The translations under genes and the position numbers were made by a program. From Clostridiales bacterium (GTDB lineage: Bacteria; Bacillota; Clostridia; Peptostreptococcales; Anaerovoracaceae), in NCBI GenBank assembly GCA_015258265.1, contig JABZIP010000004.1, forward strand, positions 41,206-105,205: 64,000 bases of DNA, in the 5' to 3' direction. Under the pieces are notes generated by a model, which worked only from the letters and a program-made list of their open reading frames with translations, searched no databases and was not told where the DNA came from. Position 1 is the stretch's first letter. Each line of letters starts with the position of its first letter. Below are positions 1 to 9,973 of this stretch, in pieces.

Positions 1-1
1 G

Positions 2-1138
2 CTTGAAAGAAAGACGGGGACGTTTTCGTATGTATTTATGCTCGACGAAGACGCTGAGCTTTCTTATGTAAAGGCAACTGCGAGTTCGGCAGGGTATGCC
101 GAGGGACATTATCTGCGTGTAGCGGGGAGCACGAAAAGCCCCGAGGGCGAATCTATTGTAGGAACTTATATCGCCAAAAATGTGGCAGATTCACTTGACA
201 AGAACTGGATTTACTCGGGAGAAGCCGTTGTTGCGGGAAGGAGGATTTACTGCCTTTACAATGCTTTGTTCGATGCGCAGGGAAATATAGTCGGAGCGAT
301 GGTTGTAGGCAGAAATATAACTGAACTTCAGGCGCAGATAAAATCTTCGGTAAATAAAATATCGTATGCAACTTTGTTTGCGATAATTATTTCAGGATTT
401 TTTATGGTATTGATAACCCTGAAATGGACATCGGCGATTAAGATAATAGTTAGATATTTGAAGCAAATAGAAAGCGGTAATCTGCCGGAAAAGCCTCTGA
501 AACTCAATACAAGGGATGAGATGAGCCTGATTGCCGACAGCATAAATCAGATGCTGATATCGCTGGAGGAAACCACCAGTTTACGCAAGAAGTCCGAAAC
601 GGATGCACTTACGAATCTGCCGAACAGAGCGGCTTTCTATACGTATACGCAGAGTCTTTATGGTAAATTGCTTGAAACGCCGCAAACTTTTGCACTTGAG
701 ATATTGGATATCGACTTTTTCAAACAGTACAACGACAATTACGGACATTCGGCAGGAGATACGTGTTTACAAATGGTAGCCGGTGAAATGCGTGCAATTG
801 CCGCGGAAAGCGAAAATATATTCCCATGTAGATACGGTGGAGATGAATTTGTAATAATTTATACAGGTTATTCAAAATCTGAAATTCACGATATGGTGGC
901 GACACTTAAAGGTAGAGTACTTAGCTGTAATATTGAACATGAGTTTTCGAAAATTTCGGATGTTGTTACTGTAACACAGGGAGTTTGCTTCGGATTGTTC
1001 GACGGATCTTCCAGTATCGAAGACTATTTCGAAAAAGCCGATCAGGCGCTTTACGAGGTCAAGAAAGTAACGAGAAACGATTTCAATATAGTGAGTATTG
1101 ATGATGAGAACATTCAGCACATAGTTAAGGTGCGATAA
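2..1138 (+). CDS. Membrane diguanylate cyclase (GGDEF), 5' end cut by window
   Basis: Probably makes cyclic di-GMP from two GTP. The frame is open to the left edge, so the N-terminus is missing. Numbered from the Met at base 38, residues 1-105 look like the end of an extracytoplasmic sensor domain, about 108-128 form a membrane helix, about 130-180 a HAMP-like linker, and about 185-350 the GGDEF domain. The active-site motif RYGGDEF lies at 265-271, preceded by the metal-binding stretch LDIDFFKQYNDNYGH. An RxxD inhibitory site just ahead of GGDEF is not visible, so product feedback may be absent. A strong terminator follows the stop. The function is sure at family level; the signal sensed is unknown. 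Confidence 0.9.
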   Translation, partial: LERKTGTFSYVFMLDEDAELSYVKATASSAGYAEGHYLRVAGSTKSPEGESIVGTYIAKNVADSLDKNWIYSGEAVVAGRRIYCLYNALFDAQGNIVGAMVVGRNITELQAQIKSSVNKISYATLFAIIISGFFMVLITLKWTSAIKIIVRYLKQIESGNLPEKPLKLNTRDEMSLIADSINQMLISLEETTSLRKKSETDALTNLPNRAAFYTYTQSLYGKLLETPQTFALEILDIDFFKQYNDNYGHSAGDTCLQMVAGEMRAIAAESENIFPCRYGGDEFVIIYTGYSKSEIHDMVATLKGRVLSCNIEHEFSKISDVVTVTQGVCFGLFDGSSSIEDYFEKADQALYEVKKVTRNDFNIVSIDDENIQHIVKVR

Positions 1139-1150
1139 TACTATAAACTC

Positions 1151-1195
1151 AAAATAAGTGCGGAGGGTGTATGCTCTCCGCACTTATTTTGTGAG
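1151..1195 (+). terminator. Rho-independent terminator after the GGDEF gene
   Basis: A perfect 15-bp inverted repeat (1151-1165 with 1176-1190) has a 10-base loop and ends in a short T run. It separates the GGDEF gene from the next transcription unit. Confidence 0.85.
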
Positions 1196-1221
1196 TATTA
1201 TGTGAAAGTAGGATTTTAGCC

Positions 1222-1250
1222 TTTTCAAATGTTAGAAAATTTGGTACAAT
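1222..1250 (+). promoter_or_regulatory. Candidate sigma-A promoter for the CBS/CorC gene and secA
   Basis: TTTTCA at 1222-1227 and TACAAT at 1245-1250 are 17 bases apart, after a terminator and 31 bases before the next start codon. Confidence 0.5.
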
Positions 1251-1281
1251 AAGTTGTTAAGAATGAATTATAGGAGGCTAT

Positions 1282-2538
1282 ATGCTCAAATTTACCATAG
1301 CAATAGTAGTGTTGATATTGTTATCTGCATATTTTTCGGCCACGGAAACAGCATTTACATCTTTGAACAAGCTAAGAATCAAAAAACAGGCATCAAATGG
1401 AGATATGCAGGCAAAATTGGTGTTGAAACTTGTGGAAAATTACGGCAATGTCTTGACTACGGTTTTGATTGGCAACAATATAGTAAATATTACTATGACA
1501 TCTATAGCGACAGTATTGTTTGTAAAATTGTACGGAACATACGGACCTACGGTTTCAACTGTTGTAATAACACTTGCGGTATTGATTTTCGGAGAGATAA
1601 CGCCGAAGAGTCTGGCAAAGGATAATCCTGAAAAATTCTCTATGTTTGCGGCTCCTTTACTGAATTTTTTTGTGATTATATTCAAACCGATTACGGCATT
1701 GTTTATATATTGGAAGCAGTTTACGATGTGGCTTTTCAGAACAAGTGCAGATTCGGGGATTACGGATGATGAGCTTATCACAATGGTAGAGGAAGCTGAA
1801 ACCGAAGGAACAATAGATGAGGAAAGAAGCGAGCTTATACAAAATGCGATAGAGTTTAACGAGCTTGAAGCGTACGATGTGCTTACTCCGAGAGTGGATG
1901 TCGAAGCCGTAGAGGTAGATGAGGACAGGGCTGAAATTGCGAAACTGTTTTTGGAAACAGGATTTTCAAGGTTGCCGGTTTACGAAGAAAATATGGATAA
2001 AATTATAGGAGTTCTACATCAAAAGGATTTTCATAATTTTATACTTGGAGAAAATCATGATCTGCGAGATTATATAATGCCGGTCGTATTTACACCGGGT
2101 TCTGTAAAAATTGCGCAGCTTTTAAAACGTTTAAAAAATGCCAAGAGTCATATAGCCATAGTAATTGATGAATATGGAGGAACTGAAGGAATCGTAACAA
2201 TGGAAGATATAATCGAGGAGCTTGTGGGAGAAATATTCGATGAACATGACCTTACGATATCAAAGGATATACTTCAAATTTACGACGGAAGCTATCGTGT
2301 TCAAGGCGCGACCAGCGTGGAAAAAATGTTCGACTTTTTCAATGTTAAGGAAGAAGAGCTTAGCATAAGTACAGTGAACGGCTGGGTTGGTGTGCATTTG
2401 GACAAACTGCCGCAAGTAGGCGACAGCTTTGAATATGAAAATCTGTTTGTAAAAGTAATGAAATCCGACGGAAAAAAGGCTATCGAAATAAATGTTAGAG
2501 TATTGGATAAAAGTGAAGATAAAGAAGATACAAAATAA
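1282..2538 (+). CDS. HlyC/CorC (CNNM-type) membrane protein with CBS pair
   Basis: A 418-residue member of the DUF21-CBS-CorC_HlyC family, which is linked to magnesium or other divalent cation transport; the hemolysin name is historical. Residues 1 to about 170 form the hydrophobic DUF21 region with several membrane segments. About 200-315 hold two CBS motifs (the second contains DEYGGTEGIVTMEDIIEE), which bind adenine nucleotides in relatives. About 330-405 is the C-terminal CorC_HlyC domain. The ATG at 1282 is set by AGGAGG at 1272-1277. secA starts 13 bases after the stop, so the two are probably co-transcribed. The transported ion cannot be read from sequence. Confidence 0.9.
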   Translation: MLKFTIAIVVLILLSAYFSATETAFTSLNKLRIKKQASNGDMQAKLVLKLVENYGNVLTTVLIGNNIVNITMTSIATVLFVKLYGTYGPTVSTVVITLAVLIFGEITPKSLAKDNPEKFSMFAAPLLNFFVIIFKPITALFIYWKQFTMWLFRTSADSGITDDELITMVEEAETEGTIDEERSELIQNAIEFNELEAYDVLTPRVDVEAVEVDEDRAEIAKLFLETGFSRLPVYEENMDKIIGVLHQKDFHNFILGENHDLRDYIMPVVFTPGSVKIAQLLKRLKNAKSHIAIVIDEYGGTEGIVTMEDIIEELVGEIFDEHDLTISKDILQIYDGSYRVQGATSVEKMFDFFNVKEEELSISTVNGWVGVHLDKLPQVGDSFEYENLFVKVMKSDGKKAIEINVRVLDKSEDKEDTK

Positions 2539-2551
2539 AGAGAGGTAAAAA

Positions 2552-5284
2552 ATGGGGTTGATGGAAATGATCTTTGGCGATTTGAACGTCAAGGAAGTGA
2601 AAAAAATTGAAAAAATTGTGGATAAGGTAGAAAGTTACGATGAACAGATGCAGCAACTTTCGGATGATGAGCTTCGTGCTAAAACGCAGGAGTTTAAGGA
2701 TAGATACAAGCAAGGAGAAACCTTAGATGATTTGCTGCCGGAAGCATTTGCAGTATGTAGAGAAGGTGCTGTAAGAAGCCTCGGAATGAAGCATTTTAGA
2801 GTACAACTGATAGGCGGTGTGGCGCTTCATCAAGGCCGCATAGCGGAAATGAAAACAGGTGAAGGTAAGACTTTGGTTGCTACGCTTGCTGCTTATTTGA
2901 ACGCTCTTAGCGGAGAAGGAGTTCATGTCGTAACAGTCAACGATTATCTTGCAAAGCGAGACATGGAATGGATGGGTAAGCTCTACACATTTTTGGGGCT
3001 TACAGTAGGTTGTGTGATACATTCGGTAGTAGGTGATGCCAGAAAAGCCGCATACAATGCGGATATTACATACGGAACAAACAACGAATTCGGTTTCGAT
3101 TACCTAAGGGACAATATGGTAATGTATAAGGAGCAGATGTCGCAGCGTGAAACCCTGAATTTTGCTATAGTCGACGAGGTCGATTCCATATTGATAGACG
3201 AAGCGAGAACCCCTCTTATTATATCGGGAGAGGGAAACAAGTCAACCGATTTATATGCTATAGCGGACAAATTCGTCCAGACGCTAAAAAACGAGGTTGA
3301 TTTTACGATAGATGAAAAGGAAAATACGGTATCTTTGACAGAAGAAGGTGTAAGCCGTTGCGAGAGCAATTTTAATATTGAAAACTTCTCAGATCCTGAG
3401 AATATGGAAATAAATCACCATGTTTTACAGGCTCTAAAAGCTCATAATTTGATGAAAAGGGATGTCGACTATATAGTTAAAGACGATGAAATAGTGATAG
3501 TCGATGAGTTTACAGGACGATTGATGTTCGGTAGACGATACAGCAACGGGCTTCATCAAGCGATAGAGGCGAAAGAAGGAATGTTGGTACGTTCGGAATC
3601 AAAGACGCTTGCAACTATTACACTTCAAAACTATTTCAGAATGTATCAAAAACTTGCGGGAATGACAGGTACTGCAAAGACCGAAGAAGACGAATTCCGT
3701 GAAATATATAATATGGATGTAGTTGCCATTCCAACTAACAAACCTATCCAAAGAGAGGATTTGCAAGATAGCGTATATTCTACCGAAAAGGGCAAACTGC
3801 ACGCCATCGTTGACAGAATTACGGAGGTACATTCGACGGGGCAGCCTATTTTGGTAGGTACGATTTCAATCGAAAAATCCGAAGTCATAAGCGATATGCT
3901 AAAAAAGCGCGGTGTGAAGCACAATGTACTTAATGCGAAGCAGCATGAACGAGAAGCTGAAATAATAGCGGAAGCCGGAAGAAAAGGAGCAGTTACTATC
4001 GCTACGAATATGGCAGGTAGAGGTACAGACATATTGCTTGGAGGAAATCCGGAATTTGAAGCAAAAAGGGAAATGAAAAAGCAAGGATTCAACGATGAAC
4101 AGATTTCTTTTGCGACTTCGTTTGTAGCAAGCGACGATGCGGAGCTTCTAAATGCGAGAAAAGTATTTACGGCTCTTAATGCGCAGTTTTCCGAAGAAAG
4201 AAAGCCTGAGCATGAAGAAGTTCGTCAGCTTGGCGGACTTTGTATAATCGGTACGGAGAGACATGAATCAAGGCGTATAGATAACCAGCTTAGAGGTCGT
4301 GCAGGACGACAAGGAGATCTGGGTTCAACACAGTTTTTCTTATCGCTTGAAGATGATCTTATGAGGCTGTTCGGCGGAGAAAAGATGCAAGGAATGGTTG
4401 AAAAACTTGGCGTTGAAGAAGGAGAAGCAATCGAAGCGAAACTACTTACAAAGCGTATCGAAGCTGCACAAAAAAGAGTGGAAGGCAGAAATTTCCATAT
4501 CAGAAAATATGTGTTGCAGTACGATAATGTAATGAATAAGCAAAGAAAGATAATATACGAAGAAAGACGCAGAGTTCTTTTCGGTGAGGATTTAAAGGAA
4601 TATATCAATCACATGATGAGAGAACTTGTAGGTGAGCAGGTAAGAATTGCAACAGCTGCATATAAATATGCAGAGGAGTGGGATTTGGAACTCCTCCAAA
4701 AGAACCTTGCTAAACTATGCGGCAGCTTTGAACTTAAAAACGCTGTCGACCTTTCGAAAATAGAAGATCTTACAGTAACAGGACTTGAAGAAAACATAAT
4801 CGAAGAATTTGAAAGACTGTACGAAGCTAAGGAAAAGGAAATCACACCTGAAAGGATGAGAGATCTTGAGAGGATGATTCTAATCAGGGTAGTTGATAAT
4901 TTGTGGATGGATCATATCGACGATATGGATCAGCTTCGTAACGGTATCAACTTGCGTGCATTAGGGCAGCAGGATCCTGCGGCTGCATATGCGCACGAGG
5001 GTTTCGATATGTTCGAACTGATGATACAACAAATCAAGGAAGAAACCGTAATGTTCTGCTACAATGTTACATTGCAGACAAATACCGAAAGAAAGCAGGT
5101 AATTGCGGGAGGCAAGGACATAAAAGAGGATTATCAGGAAGGCAGCTTGCCGGGTGAGCAGACTAAGGAAGTCGATACTCATAAACAGCAAACATATAGG
5201 AGAGAGGGTGAAAAAATCGGAAGAAATGACCTTTGCCCTTGTGGAAGCGGAAAGAAGTATAAAAATTGCTGCGGCAAGAACTAA
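2552..5284 (+). CDS. secA: Preprotein translocase ATPase SecA
   Basis: The motor that drives unfolded preproteins through SecYEG using ATP. The full 910 residues are present. Walker A (KTGEGKTLVA) is near residue 101, the DEAD-type box DEVD near 210, and the helicase motif TNMAGRGTDI near 490. The C-terminus carries a zinc-binding SEC-C motif (CPCGSGKKYKNCC), used for SecB and lipid contacts in other bacteria. The start follows GAGAGGT. prfB begins 14 bases after the stop, matching the common secA-prfB pairing. Confidence 0.98.
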   Translation: MGLMEMIFGDLNVKEVKKIEKIVDKVESYDEQMQQLSDDELRAKTQEFKDRYKQGETLDDLLPEAFAVCREGAVRSLGMKHFRVQLIGGVALHQGRIAEMKTGEGKTLVATLAAYLNALSGEGVHVVTVNDYLAKRDMEWMGKLYTFLGLTVGCVIHSVVGDARKAAYNADITYGTNNEFGFDYLRDNMVMYKEQMSQRETLNFAIVDEVDSILIDEARTPLIISGEGNKSTDLYAIADKFVQTLKNEVDFTIDEKENTVSLTEEGVSRCESNFNIENFSDPENMEINHHVLQALKAHNLMKRDVDYIVKDDEIVIVDEFTGRLMFGRRYSNGLHQAIEAKEGMLVRSESKTLATITLQNYFRMYQKLAGMTGTAKTEEDEFREIYNMDVVAIPTNKPIQREDLQDSVYSTEKGKLHAIVDRITEVHSTGQPILVGTISIEKSEVISDMLKKRGVKHNVLNAKQHEREAEIIAEAGRKGAVTIATNMAGRGTDILLGGNPEFEAKREMKKQGFNDEQISFATSFVASDDAELLNARKVFTALNAQFSEERKPEHEEVRQLGGLCIIGTERHESRRIDNQLRGRAGRQGDLGSTQFFLSLEDDLMRLFGGEKMQGMVEKLGVEEGEAIEAKLLTKRIEAAQKRVEGRNFHIRKYVLQYDNVMNKQRKIIYEERRRVLFGEDLKEYINHMMRELVGEQVRIATAAYKYAEEWDLELLQKNLAKLCGSFELKNAVDLSKIEDLTVTGLEENIIEEFERLYEAKEKEITPERMRDLERMILIRVVDNLWMDHIDDMDQLRNGINLRALGQQDPAAAYAHEGFDMFELMIQQIKEETVMFCYNVTLQTNTERKQVIAGGKDIKEDYQEGSLPGEQTKEVDTHKQQTYRREGEKIGRNDLCPCGSGKKYKNCCGKN

Positions 5285-5298
5285 GATAGGAGAACGAT

Positions 5299-6394
5299 AT
5301 GTTACAGCTTGAAAATATCAGATATGAGCTAAATGCAACTATGCAAAATCTAATGGAAGTCGGTGACTCTCTTTGACATCGCTTCAATAGAGGTAAGATT
5401 GTCGGAAATTGAACTGGAAATTCAAATAGAAGGATTTTGGGAAGATCAGGAAAGAACACAAAAAGTCCTAAAAGAAAAAAAAGCTCTGGAAAAAAAGAGA
5501 GATTTGTTTGAAAAACTGAAAAGCGATTTTGAAACTACGAAAGAAATGCTGGAGCTTGCTATCGATGACGAAACTCTGGCGGAAGAAGTGATGAGCCTTT
5601 ATACAGAGGCAAAGGAGAGTCTGGAGGAATTCAAAATCGCCACATTGCTTTGCGGCAAGCACGACGCAAACAACGCTATTTTTACAGTCCATGCGGGAAC
5701 AGGCGGAGTAGAGGCAATGGACTGGGCGCAGATGCTGCTCAGAATGTATACAAGGTGGGCTGCTGCTAAGGGATACGAATGTAAGGTGCTTGATTTGCAA
5801 GACGATACGGAAGCGGGCATTAAAAGTGCGACTGTGCTGGTTGAGGGCGAAAACGCATACGGTTATCTCAAAAATGAGAGGGGGGTACATCGTCTTGTCA
5901 GAATTTCTCCTTTTAATGCGCAGGGTAAACGCCAGACATCTTTTGCTTCTCTTGAGGTAATACCTGAGCTGCCGGATGACATACAGATAGATATTAAGCC
6001 GGAAGATTTGAAAATAGATACATATAGGGCAAGCGGTGCCGGCGGACAGCATGTAAATAAGACGGATTCTGCGATTCGAATAACGCATCTGCCTACCAAC
6101 ATAGTGGTAACCTGCCAAAATGAAAGGAGCCAATATCAAAATAAGGATATGGCAATGAAAATTTTGATAGGAAAGTTGACGGAGCTTGCGGAGGAAGAAC
6201 AAAAGGAGAATTTGGCTCAGCTAAAAGGCGATTATTCTCAGAATACTTGGGGGAGCCAAATTCGTTCATATGTATTTCAACCGTACACTTTGGTGAAGGA
6301 TCATAGAACGGGAGCTGAAAACGGCAATGTTTCTGCGGTAATGGACGGAGATTTGGATTATTTTATAAATGAAAAATTGAAGCAGAGTTTGTAG
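5299..6394 (+). CDS. prfB: Peptide chain release factor 2, with programmed +1 frameshift
   Basis: RF2 ends translation at UGA and UAA codons. The gene starts at ATG 5299 behind TAGGAGA. Codons 1-25 run in one frame to an in-frame TGA at 5374-5376; the remaining 339 codons run from GAC at 5375 in the +1 frame. The joined product is 364 residues, close to the 365 of Escherichia coli RF2. The slip site CTTTGAC follows an SD-like GGTGA four bases upstream. The stop-recognition tripeptide SPF and the GGQ motif (GAGGQHVNK) that triggers peptidyl-tRNA hydrolysis are both present, which identifies RF2 rather than RF1. Annotating only the second frame would lose the first 25 residues. Confidence 0.97.
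5362..5377 (+). promoter_or_regulatory. RF2 programmed +1 frameshift signal
   Basis: GGTGA (5362-5366) can pair with the 16S anti-SD sequence. Four bases later comes CTT followed by TGA then C (5371-5377), the classic RF2 autoregulatory slip site. When RF2 is scarce the ribosome pauses at TGA, shifts +1 and makes more RF2. Confidence 0.95.
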
Positions 6395-6412
6395 GGGTAA
6401 TTAGGAGAAAAA

Positions 6413-8665
6413 ATGGACATAGTTAAAAAATTGGCAAGCGAGTTTACGATTAAGGAAAATCAGGTAGAGGCGACTATAGACTTAATAGATGACGGAAATA
6501 CGATACCTTTTATCGCACGATATAGAAAAGAGGTAACGGGCGGGCTTTCGGATGTGGTGCTTAGAGATTTGTACGACAGGCTTGTGTATCTGCGCAATCT
6601 GGAAGAACGAAAGGAAGAAATTATAAAGTCTATAAACGAACAGGGGAAACTAACTGATGAGCTTGAAGCTGAAATTCAAGCGGCAGAGGTGCTCCAGCGT
6701 TTGGAGGATTTGTATAAGCCGTATAAGCAGAAGAAAGCTACTAAGGCAAGTAAAGCAAAGGAAAAGGGACTCGAACCTCTTGCACTTATTATCTTTGCGC
6801 AGGAACTTTCGGAGGGAAGCGTTGAGGATATAGCTACAGCTTATGTAAACGAGGAACTTGAGGTTTTGACTATAGAAGATGCGATTTCGGGAGCTTGCGA
6901 TATAATAGCGGAGATGATTGCAGACAATACGCTTTGCAACGAATCCGTGCGTGAAAAGACATTTGACACGGCAATCATAGAAACAAGCGTGATAGATGAG
7001 GAAAACGTAGATGTATTTGAGATGTATGCTGATTACAAAGAGAATGTCAAAGATATTCCGAATCATAGAATACTTGCTATAAACAGAGGTGAGAAAGAGA
7101 AAATTCTAAAGGTTAAGCTGGAAGTTGAAACTGAACTTATGGAGTTTGTAATAGCAAAAATAGTGATTACAAATGAAAATTCTATTTTCGAACCGCTTAT
7201 CCGAAAGACTATTACGGATGCATACAAGAGGTTACTTGCACCGTCCATTGAAAGGGAAATTAGAAATATGCTCACGCAGAGGGCGGAGGAGGAAGCGGTC
7301 AAGTTATTTGCAAAAAATACTGAAAAGCTCCTCATGGTACCACCTGTGAAAGGCGCACGAATCATAAGTATCGATCCGGGATATAGGACAGGATGTAAGG
7401 TTGCCGTATTGTCCGAAAACGGTAAGCTGCTTGCATATGCTACTATATATCCGACAAAGCCGAAAGAGGATATTGCGGGTACGGAAAGAATACTTGCTAA
7501 GATGGTAGAAAAATATAACATAAACTTGATAGTTATAGGTAATGGAACTGCCTCGAGAGAAACCGAGGAGGTGGTCGCAAACTTTATCAAAAAAAATAAT
7601 TACAATTTGAAATATACAATTGTAAACGAAGCGGGAGCATCCGTTTATTCGGCATCGAAGCTGGCAAGTGAGGAATATCCGGAACTTGATGTTACAACAA
7701 GAGGAGCGATGTCGCTCGGCAAGAGGCTTCAAGATCCGCTAGCAGAGCTTGTAAAGATATCTCCAAGAAGCATAGGTGTCGGACAATATCAGCACGATAT
7801 AAATCAAAGTAGACTCGAAAATGCACTTTCAAATGTTGTGGAGGACTGTGTAAACAGAGTAGGCGTAGAGCTTAATACGGCATCGCCTTCGCTACTTTCT
7901 TATGTTGCCGGAATCAATATGGGAATTGCAAAAAACATAGTTGCATACAGGGAAGAAAAAGGGAGATTTTCAGAGCGAAAAGAGCTACTTAAAGTGGCAA
8001 AGCTCGGAGAAAAAACATTTAAGCAATGCGCAGGATTTTTGCGTATAAACGGTGCGAAGAATCCTTTTGATGCTACGGCAATTCATCCGGAAAGCTACGA
8101 GCTTGCAGAAAACGTATTGTCGTCTTTAAATATAGACAAAAACAAGCTGGCATCCGGCGGAGCAAAGGATATAGAGCGAATAATTTGCAGCAAATATCGA
8201 TCGAACAAGAAAACAGAGCATGCGCAAAAAGGGTTGCAGGCACTTGCGGCGCTCAAAGAAAATGACGATTTTGATAAGGGAAATTACGAAAAAAGTCTGA
8301 AAAAAATGGCATCTGAGCTTGGAGTAAGCGAAATCGCATTAAACGAAATAGTTGAGGAGATAAAAAAACCTAATAGAGATCCAAGAGAAGAAGCACCACC
8401 TGTAATATTTAGGCAAGATGTGAAGACATTTGACGATTTGAAGATTGGAATGAAGATGACAGGTACGGTACGAAATGTAGTGGATTTTGGGGCATTTATA
8501 GATATAGGACTCAAAAATGACGGATTTGTGCATATTTCGGAAATGAGCAAGAGCTTCGTTAAGCACCCTATGGATATTTTGTCAATCGGAGATGTTGTGG
8601 ATGTAAGGATTTTGAAACTGGATGAACAAAAACAAAAGGTTTCACTGAGCATGAAACCTTTGTAA
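6413..8665 (+). CDS. tex: Tex-family RNA-binding transcription accessory protein
   Basis: A 750-residue cytoplasmic protein of the Tex family, nucleic-acid-binding proteins tied to transcription and, in some species, toxin gene expression. The N-terminal helical region carries the family stretch IPFIARYRKEVTGGL. The central YqgF-like fold includes SIDPGYRTGCKVA, and helix-hairpin-helix segments lie around 500-560. A C-terminal S1 RNA-binding domain (about 675-748) ends in KVSLSMKPL. The length is normal for the family. The start follows TTAGGAG, 18 bases after prfB. The next gene converges on it with only 3 bases between stops. Confidence 0.95.
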   Translation: MDIVKKLASEFTIKENQVEATIDLIDDGNTIPFIARYRKEVTGGLSDVVLRDLYDRLVYLRNLEERKEEIIKSINEQGKLTDELEAEIQAAEVLQRLEDLYKPYKQKKATKASKAKEKGLEPLALIIFAQELSEGSVEDIATAYVNEELEVLTIEDAISGACDIIAEMIADNTLCNESVREKTFDTAIIETSVIDEENVDVFEMYADYKENVKDIPNHRILAINRGEKEKILKVKLEVETELMEFVIAKIVITNENSIFEPLIRKTITDAYKRLLAPSIEREIRNMLTQRAEEEAVKLFAKNTEKLLMVPPVKGARIISIDPGYRTGCKVAVLSENGKLLAYATIYPTKPKEDIAGTERILAKMVEKYNINLIVIGNGTASRETEEVVANFIKKNNYNLKYTIVNEAGASVYSASKLASEEYPELDVTTRGAMSLGKRLQDPLAELVKISPRSIGVGQYQHDINQSRLENALSNVVEDCVNRVGVELNTASPSLLSYVAGINMGIAKNIVAYREEKGRFSERKELLKVAKLGEKTFKQCAGFLRINGAKNPFDATAIHPESYELAENVLSSLNIDKNKLASGGAKDIERIICSKYRSNKKTEHAQKGLQALAALKENDDFDKGNYEKSLKKMASELGVSEIALNEIVEEIKKPNRDPREEAPPVIFRQDVKTFDDLKIGMKMTGTVRNVVDFGAFIDIGLKNDGFVHISEMSKSFVKHPMDILSIGDVVDVRILKLDEQKQKVSLSMKPL
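8635..8661 (-). terminator. Terminator for the glycosyltransferase, inside the tex 3' end
   Basis: A perfect 10-bp stem (8635-8644 with 8652-8661, 7-base loop) lies in the last codons of tex. Read on the minus strand it is followed by TTTTGTTTTTG, so it most likely ends the converging glycosyltransferase transcript. On the plus strand the T run is poor. Confidence 0.6.
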
Positions 8666-8668
8666 TTA

Positions 8669-9868
8669 CTATTTAAGTTTTCCAAGTCGTTTTAACGGCA
8701 AAAATATACGAAGCGGTAGAGGCGGTTTTTTCTTGAACTCTTTGAGAGTTTGGAGATAAACCGCTTCAATTGATTTACCGAAGTTCTCTTTTGAGAATTT
8801 AGCTGAGCTTTTTTCCGCACATTCGGAAAAATTTGAATTGGCAGGCTCGCCTAGAAGCGTTTTCAGGTGTGTTGAAAAGGAGTCAACGCAGTCAAAGAAA
8901 AATCCGTTTTCACTATCGATCAGGACACCGTCAAGGCAAGTATCGTACTTGCACAATAGAGGAACGCCGCTGGCGAGAGCTTCTATGTATGTAAGACCTT
9001 GCGCTTCGCTTTGCGATGCGCATAAAAAGACCTTGCCCAGTTTGAAGTATTTGCAAACTTCGCTTTGTGGAACCATTCCCGTAAATACAGTACGATCGCT
9101 TATTTGTAAATTCTCCGCTTTTTGTCTGAGTTCGGCTTCGTAAGGACCGCCTCCAACAATAAGTAATATCAAGTTTGGAAAATCATATCTTATTTTTGCG
9201 AAGTTTTCCAAAATTTCGTCTATGTTTTTCTCTTTTGCTATTCTACCTACGACCACTGCGATTTCACAGTCCGAGTCAATACCGTATTTTTCTAGCAAAA
9301 TTTTCTTATCGAGGCTTTTAATAGGCTCTTTGTATTTTTCAATATCTATACCGGTTGCAACGGTAGTAATAGGAGAAGAGATTCCGTATGAAAGCAGTAT
9401 ATCTTTTGCTTTGTTCGTCGGTGTAATAACATGATTAGCAGAATTCACAACCCAATTTGAAGTTGTAAGCATCAATTTTTTTCCCATAAAAAGATAGTGT
9501 GTATAGTCTTCGTATATTGTGTGATATGTGTGAACAATCGGAATACCGAGTTTTGTAGAAATAAATTTGGCAAAATAGAAGCTCATCCATTCGCATTGTG
9601 AATGGATGATATCAGGTTTCCATTCAAGAATTTCAGAGATGAAATGGTTATAAAGGCTATATGTAGCTCGTGCCTGTGGATAAATTTTGACCTTGAACGA
9701 TTTTAGATAGTAGGTGTTGTCGGCAAAATATTGATGTCCGTCTTGGGATAATGTTAGCACACGAACTTCGTGTCCCAGTTTCTCAAGCTCGTATTTTAAA
9801 TTCAACACAGAGGTAACGACGCCGTTAATAACGGGTTTGTACCAGTCTGTTGTAATAAGGATTTTCAT
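8669..9868 (-). CDS. Family GT4 glycosyltransferase
   Basis: A 399-residue retaining GT-B glycosyltransferase. The N-terminus has the GT4 acceptor-domain pattern (KPVINGVVTSVLNL), with HTYHTIYEDY near residue 115. The C-terminal nucleotide-sugar domain has VVGRIAKEKNI and the E-x7-E motif (SEAQGLTYIEALASGVP). Relatives include diacylglycerol glucosyltransferases and mannosyltransferases of Gram-positive glycolipids, so a role in membrane glycolipid synthesis is likely but inferred. It is a single-gene unit, convergent with tex. Its start has GGAGGTTACTTT just upstream and two tandem extended -10 sequences beyond. The sugar and acceptor are not determined by the sequence. Confidence 0.88.
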   Translation of the reverse strand: MKILITTDWYKPVINGVVTSVLNLKYELEKLGHEVRVLTLSQDGHQYFADNTYYLKSFKVKIYPQARATYSLYNHFISEILEWKPDIIHSQCEWMSFYFAKFISTKLGIPIVHTYHTIYEDYTHYLFMGKKLMLTTSNWVVNSANHVITPTNKAKDILLSYGISSPITTVATGIDIEKYKEPIKSLDKKILLEKYGIDSDCEIAVVVGRIAKEKNIDEILENFAKIRYDFPNLILLIVGGGPYEAELRQKAENLQISDRTVFTGMVPQSEVCKYFKLGKVFLCASQSEAQGLTYIEALASGVPLLCKYDTCLDGVLIDSENGFFFDCVDSFSTHLKTLLGEPANSNFSECAEKSSAKFSKENFGKSIEAVYLQTLKEFKKKPPLPLRIFLPLKRLGKLK

Positions 9869-9898
9869 AAAGTAACCTCCAAATATATCATAAATTAT

Positions 9899-9909
9899 AT
9901 TATATCACA
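9899..9909 (-). promoter_or_regulatory. Extended -10 promoter (proximal) for the glycosyltransferase
   Basis: On the minus strand this reads TGTGATATAAT, an exact TRTGnTATAAT extended -10 element, 31 bases before the start codon. No good -35 is visible, as is common for this promoter class. Confidence 0.6.
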
Positions 9910-9973
9910 TTTTTCAATTATAAAAATTAAACAGCGGTAAAATATGATGAAATGTCTTTATGGACTTGAGCAC

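Noticed and set aside
5468..6202. A 244-codon minus-strand frame opposite prfB
   Set aside because: Shadow of the RF2 gene with no family features or start signals.
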